Positions 61,380 to 64,000 of a stretch of 64,000 bases of DNA are shown one piece after another. Where the stretch lies: positions 62,001 through 126,000 of the forward strand of contig NZ_PVTF01000019.1 of assembly GCF_003002815.1 (NCBI RefSeq). The letters are read 5' to 3'. Positions within the stretch are counted from its first letter, which is position 1; each line of letters opens with the position of its first letter. Position numbers and translations under genes: made by a program. Under the pieces are notes generated by a model, which made no database searches, had not been told where the DNA came from, and saw only the letters and a program-made list of their open reading frames with translations. This stretch comes from Umezawaea tangerina (GTDB taxonomy: Bacteria > Actinomycetota > Actinomycetes > Mycobacteriales > Pseudonocardiaceae).

Positions 61380-62087
61380 ATGGGCGATCCGGTATTCATG
61401 ATCACGGGTGCTTCCCGCGGCATCGGCGCGGCCACCGCCGAACTCGCCGCCGCCGCGGGCTACCGGCTGGTGCTGACGTCCCGCCACCCCGAGGACCTAG
61501 TCAACCTCGGCACCAGACTCGGCGGCCCCGACCGCGTGTGGGCCGCGGGCTGCGACGTCACCGCCTGGCACGAGCTCGCTTTCCTCGCCTCGCGCGTCGA
61601 GGAGGAGTGGGGCTCCATCGACGTCGTCTTCGCCAACGCCGGCAGCAGCGTCGTCACGTCCTTCACCACCGACCAGGGCGCCCCACCCCCGGACTGGTCC
61701 GACATGGTCCTCACCAACATCTGCGGCCCCGCCTACACCGCCCGCGCCACCATGCCCGCCCTCATGCGCAGCACCGGCCACCTCGTCCTCACCGGCTCCG
61801 CCGCCGGCCGCGGCACCCGCCCCGGCAACCTCTACTCCGCCACCAAATGGGCCGTCACCGCCCTCGCCCAGAACATCCGCGCCGAATGCACCGAAACCGG
61901 CGTCCGCGTAACCCTCCTCCAACCAGGCCTCACCGACACCACCGCCATCCCGAAAACCCGCACCACCGAACCAAAACTCGCCCCCGCCGACGTAGGCCGC
62001 GCAGTCCTCTACGCCGTCTCGCAACCCACCACGGTCGACGTCAACGAAATCCTCATCCGCCCCACCGGCCAGGGCCCCTACCGCTGA
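61380..62087 (+). CDS. Short-chain dehydrogenase/reductase
   Basis: This is a classical SDR of 235 residues: cofactor motif TGASRGIG (~9-16), NAG in DVVFANAGSS, catalytic Ser in VLTGSAAGRG and Y-S-A-T-K in NLYSATKWAVTAL. The tail VDVNEILIRPTGQ is typical of NADP-dependent members. ATG 61380 has no clear ribosome binding site, so it may be leaderless. It is divergent from the beta-lactamase-like gene and followed by repeat copy 3. Confidence 0.9.
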   Translation: MGDPVFMITGASRGIGAATAELAAAAGYRLVLTSRHPEDLVNLGTRLGGPDRVWAAGCDVTAWHELAFLASRVEEEWGSIDVVFANAGSSVVTSFTTDQGAPPPDWSDMVLTNICGPAYTARATMPALMRSTGHLVLTGSAAGRGTRPGNLYSATKWAVTALAQNIRAECTETGVRVTLLQPGLTDTTAIPKTRTTEPKLAPADVGRAVLYAVSQPTTVDVNEILIRPTGQGPYR

Positions 62088-62188
62088 CCGACCAAGCAAG
62101 AGCAAGACCAAGAGCAACAACAAAGCAGGGGCGGGAGCAGGAGCAGCAACAAGGCAGCACCAACGAAGAACGTCCGACCCACGAAAGC

Positions 62189-62405
62189 CGCTGGTACGCA
62201 ACGAAAAGCACGCAACCGTGGTCGATTTGACTTGGGGTTTTTGGGCTTACAATTAGTCGGCGGGCACGCTCTACCACCTGCCCTTTTACGCCGACAAAGC
62301 CCAAAAAGAGGGGCCCCAAGTCAAATCGACCACACCACCGCAGGTCGTAACCCCCACCCAGCCACGGACCAGGCGCACTCGCTACCCCTCGACAACCCCG
62401 CACAA
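62189..62405 (-). repeat. Dispersed palindromic-end repeat, copy 3 (inverted)
   Basis: This is the reverse complement of copies 1 and 2. The core is ~62219-62327, and the similarity to copy 1 continues through the word ACTCGCTACCCCTCGACAAC into the 3' end of the cupin gene. It lies between the convergent SDR and cupin genes. Confidence 0.85.
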
Positions 62406-62852
62406 CCGCCGCACCTCCGCCCCGTACCCCGGATACGCCTCCCCCAACTCCCCCTCCCCGAACTCCACCCCCTCATCCGTATAAGGCGGCACCACCACAG
62501 TCGTCACCAAAGCCCACCCTCCCACCGGCTCGCTCGCCTGCCACACCCCCGCGGGCACCACCAGCTGCGGCCTCTCCCCGGCCCCGAGATCGGACCCCAG
62601 CACCGGACGCGTCACCGTCCCGTCCGGGTGCAGCAGCAGGAACCGCAACGGCGCCCCCGCGTGGTGCGCGTACACCTCCACCCCGCTCAACCGGTGCACC
62701 GCCGAGAACTCCCCGTCCCGCAGCAGGTAGTAGATGGTCGACAGGTCCTCCGACCGGTACCCCTGCGCGAAGTACCCGCCCTCCACGGGCAGCTCCACCA
62801 GTCCGAGCGCGGCGACGACCTCGTCGGCCGTCAGCGGGGCGGGGGCGTTCAC
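62382..62852 (-). CDS. DUF985 cupin protein
   Basis: This 156-residue cupin_5 protein reads LPVEGGYFAQGYRSED, IYYLLRDGEFSAVHRLSGVEVYAHHAGAPL in overlapping parts, VVPAGVWQAS and VTTVVVPPYTDEGVEFGEGELGEAYPG. The His and Glu pattern of the cupin barrel is kept. The function is unknown. GTG 62852 overlaps the stop of the GGDEF gene (GTGA). Its last codons lie inside repeat copy 3, suggesting that the repeat supplied the native stop. Confidence 0.88.
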   Translation of the reverse strand: MNAPAPLTADEVVAALGLVELPVEGGYFAQGYRSEDLSTIYYLLRDGEFSAVHRLSGVEVYAHHAGAPLRFLLLHPDGTVTRPVLGSDLGAGERPQLVVPAGVWQASEPVGGWALVTTVVVPPYTDEGVEFGEGELGEAYPGYGAEVRRLCGVVEG

Positions 62853-64000
62853 CGCAGCTCGGGAACCGACCCGTGCACGACCACCATGCCCTTGCCCAGC
62901 CGCTTCGCCGTGTACATCGCGGCGTCGGCCGTGCCCAGCATGTCGTCGGCGGTGACGTCCTCGTCGCAGTCGTGCCGGTGGGCGATGCCGATGCTGGCGC
63001 GGACCTCGTGCTCGCGCCCCTGCGTCTGGTGCGGGGTCTTGAGGGCGTCGAGGACGCGGTTGCCGATCTCCGACGGGTCCACCGCGCCGCTCTCCACGAG
63101 CAGGCCGAACTCGTCGCCGCCGAGCCGGGCCACGGTGTCCTGGTCGCGCACGCAGCGCTGGAGCCTGGTCGCCACGATCCGCAGCACCGCGTCGCCCTCG
63201 GCGTGGCCGTAGTTGTCGTTCACGGTCTTGAAGCCGTCCACGTCGATGAACGCGAGCACCACCGGTTCGCCGCGGCGCAGGGCGGCGGTCAGCCGTTCGC
63301 GGAACAGCTCGCGGTTGGCCACGCCGGTCAGCGGGTCGTGGAAGGCCTGGTGGCGCAGCTGCTCCTGGCTCTCGTGCAGCTTGGCCACGAGGGCGGCGTT
63401 GTCCATGAGGGTGATCAGCTGGCGCACGATGACCAGGAACATCACGCCGAGGCCGACGTAGATCTCCAGCGGGTTGAAGCGGACGCCCGTGGCGGTGCCG
63501 ATCGCGATGAACAGGCCGGTGACCAGCAGCGGGAGGTAGGGCACCAGCAGGTGCGGCAGTTCCTTGGACCCGGTGCGGCGGGCCGAGCGGGTCTTGGCCG
63601 GGGCGAGGGCGCTGAGCAGCAGCAGCACCGGGCAGGCCATGAAACCGGCGTCCGCGATCGGCGGGATGGTGGTCACGCCGTGGGTGACGAACCAGGCGAA
63701 CACCCAGCCGGAGCCCGACTGGGCCAGTGCCGCGAGCGCGAGCAGCAGCATCGGCAGCCTGCGCACGGGCTGGTGGGTCCACGACGTGACCAGGAGGGTC
63801 ACCACGAGCACGAGGTAGACGGTGGGGTGGGCGATGCTGATCGCGAAGCCGGGGCTCGACGTCACCGAGGCCTGCACCATCGACTCCAGCGCGGCCACCC
63901 AGGTGAGCACGAACAGCGAGCCCACGACTATCAGCCCGTCGAGCACGACGACGACCCGGCCGCGGGGGATGCGCACCGAGTCCGACGACCCGCGCGCCAG
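62849..64000 (-). CDS. GGDEF diguanylate cyclase, membrane-bound, 5' end outside the window
   Basis: Several transmembrane helices (e.g. VYLVLVVTLLVTSW, LLVPYLPLLVTGLFIAIGTA) precede a GGDEF domain. It starts LTGVANRELFRERL and contains FIDVDGFKTVNDNYGHAEGD, then RLGGDEFGLL. The active site is intact, and an inhibitory I-site R-D-Q-D stands five residues before it. The enzyme should therefore make c-di-GMP with product feedback. No EAL domain follows. The frame is open to base 64000, so more N-terminal helices lie outside. Confidence 0.9.
   Translation of the reverse strand: MARGSSDSVRIPRGRVVVVLDGLIVVGSLFVLTWVAALESMVQASVTSSPGFAISIAHPTVYLVLVVTLLVTSWTHQPVRRLPMLLLALAALAQSGSGWVFAWFVTHGVTTIPPIADAGFMACPVLLLLSALAPAKTRSARRTGSKELPHLLVPYLPLLVTGLFIAIGTATGVRFNPLEIYVGLGVMFLVIVRQLITLMDNAALVAKLHESQEQLRHQAFHDPLTGVANRELFRERLTAALRRGEPVVLAFIDVDGFKTVNDNYGHAEGDAVLRIVATRLQRCVRDQDTVARLGGDEFGLLVESGAVDPSEIGNRVLDALKTPHQTQGREHEVRASIGIAHRHDCDEDVTADDMLGTADAAMYTAKRLGKGMVVVHGSVPELR

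Overview
The window is high-GC actinobacterial DNA (GC clearly near 70% by eye, with GTG and TTG starts and many 4-base ATGA/GTGA overlaps). Gene content points to the Pseudonocardiaceae (Saccharothrix, Lentzea or Actinosynnema type). Supporting evidence is a gcvH-garA-ftsR-DUF151-merR block, a WhiB protein, a SigF-RsbW partner-switching module, an SsgA-like sporulation protein and a glycine riboswitch in front of gcvP. The family-level placement is inference. No rRNA, CRISPR array, transposase, integrase gene or antibiotic gene cluster was found.

Layout. 1-440 is the tail of a barstar-type gene. 0.7-5.4 kb carries a LacI regulator, a DUF1996 lipoprotein and a SigL-like ECF sigma/anti-sigma pair. 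A second anti-sigma-like protein here lacks the zinc finger. 5.6-13.2 kb is mostly one minus-strand run: quinone oxidoreductase, esterase, two transglutaminase-fold proteins, a degenerate ThDP enzyme and a ureohydrolase. It faces a PucR regulator. 13.4-13.9 kb holds four unusual tRNAs. 14-23 kb carries membrane and metabolic genes and the stress module: whiB with a SigF-type promoter, rsbW-sigF, a kinase-STAS fusion and a STAS antagonist. 24.8-28.8 kb is the conserved core block. It links glycine cleavage (gcvH), 2-oxoglutarate dehydrogenase control (garA) and cell division control (ftsR).

29-41.7 kb is the standout accessory region. Six copies of a 25-bp site (consensus begins TTRCGYCTTCGCAACACA) delimit intervals, and three of the five intervals hold one candidate defence module each. 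These are a NACHT NTPase with a glycine-zipper-like membrane tail, a three-gene ABC-three-component (ABC-3C) system, and an NB-ARC-TPR protein split by frame damage. The leftmost site is fused in frame to the C-terminal domain of an MscS-type channel, so the site may derive from an attachment site inside an mscS gene. Base composition drops visibly across 30.8-38.7 kb. Two flanking ~430-bp direct repeats carry an intact and a frameshifted copy of one small membrane protein.

41.8-64 kb returns to ordinary chromosome: a methyltransferase, riboswitch-gcvP, a MarR/isochorismatase/MFS cluster, a WYL regulator with a near-ideal operator, SsgA, a solute-binding/VWA lipoprotein-like gene, two CNNM/HlyC proteins, a LacI regulator, a class A beta-lactamase-like protein, an SDR, a cupin and a truncated GGDEF protein.

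Three families of dispersed structured intergenic repeats occur in the window. One is ~290 bp with a hairpin whose arms co-vary (481, 24140, 54900). One is ~165-215 bp with terminal inverted repeats (15771, 28874, 62189). The third is the 25-bp site family. Coordinates and alignments were made by eye; identity percentages and GC plots were not computed.
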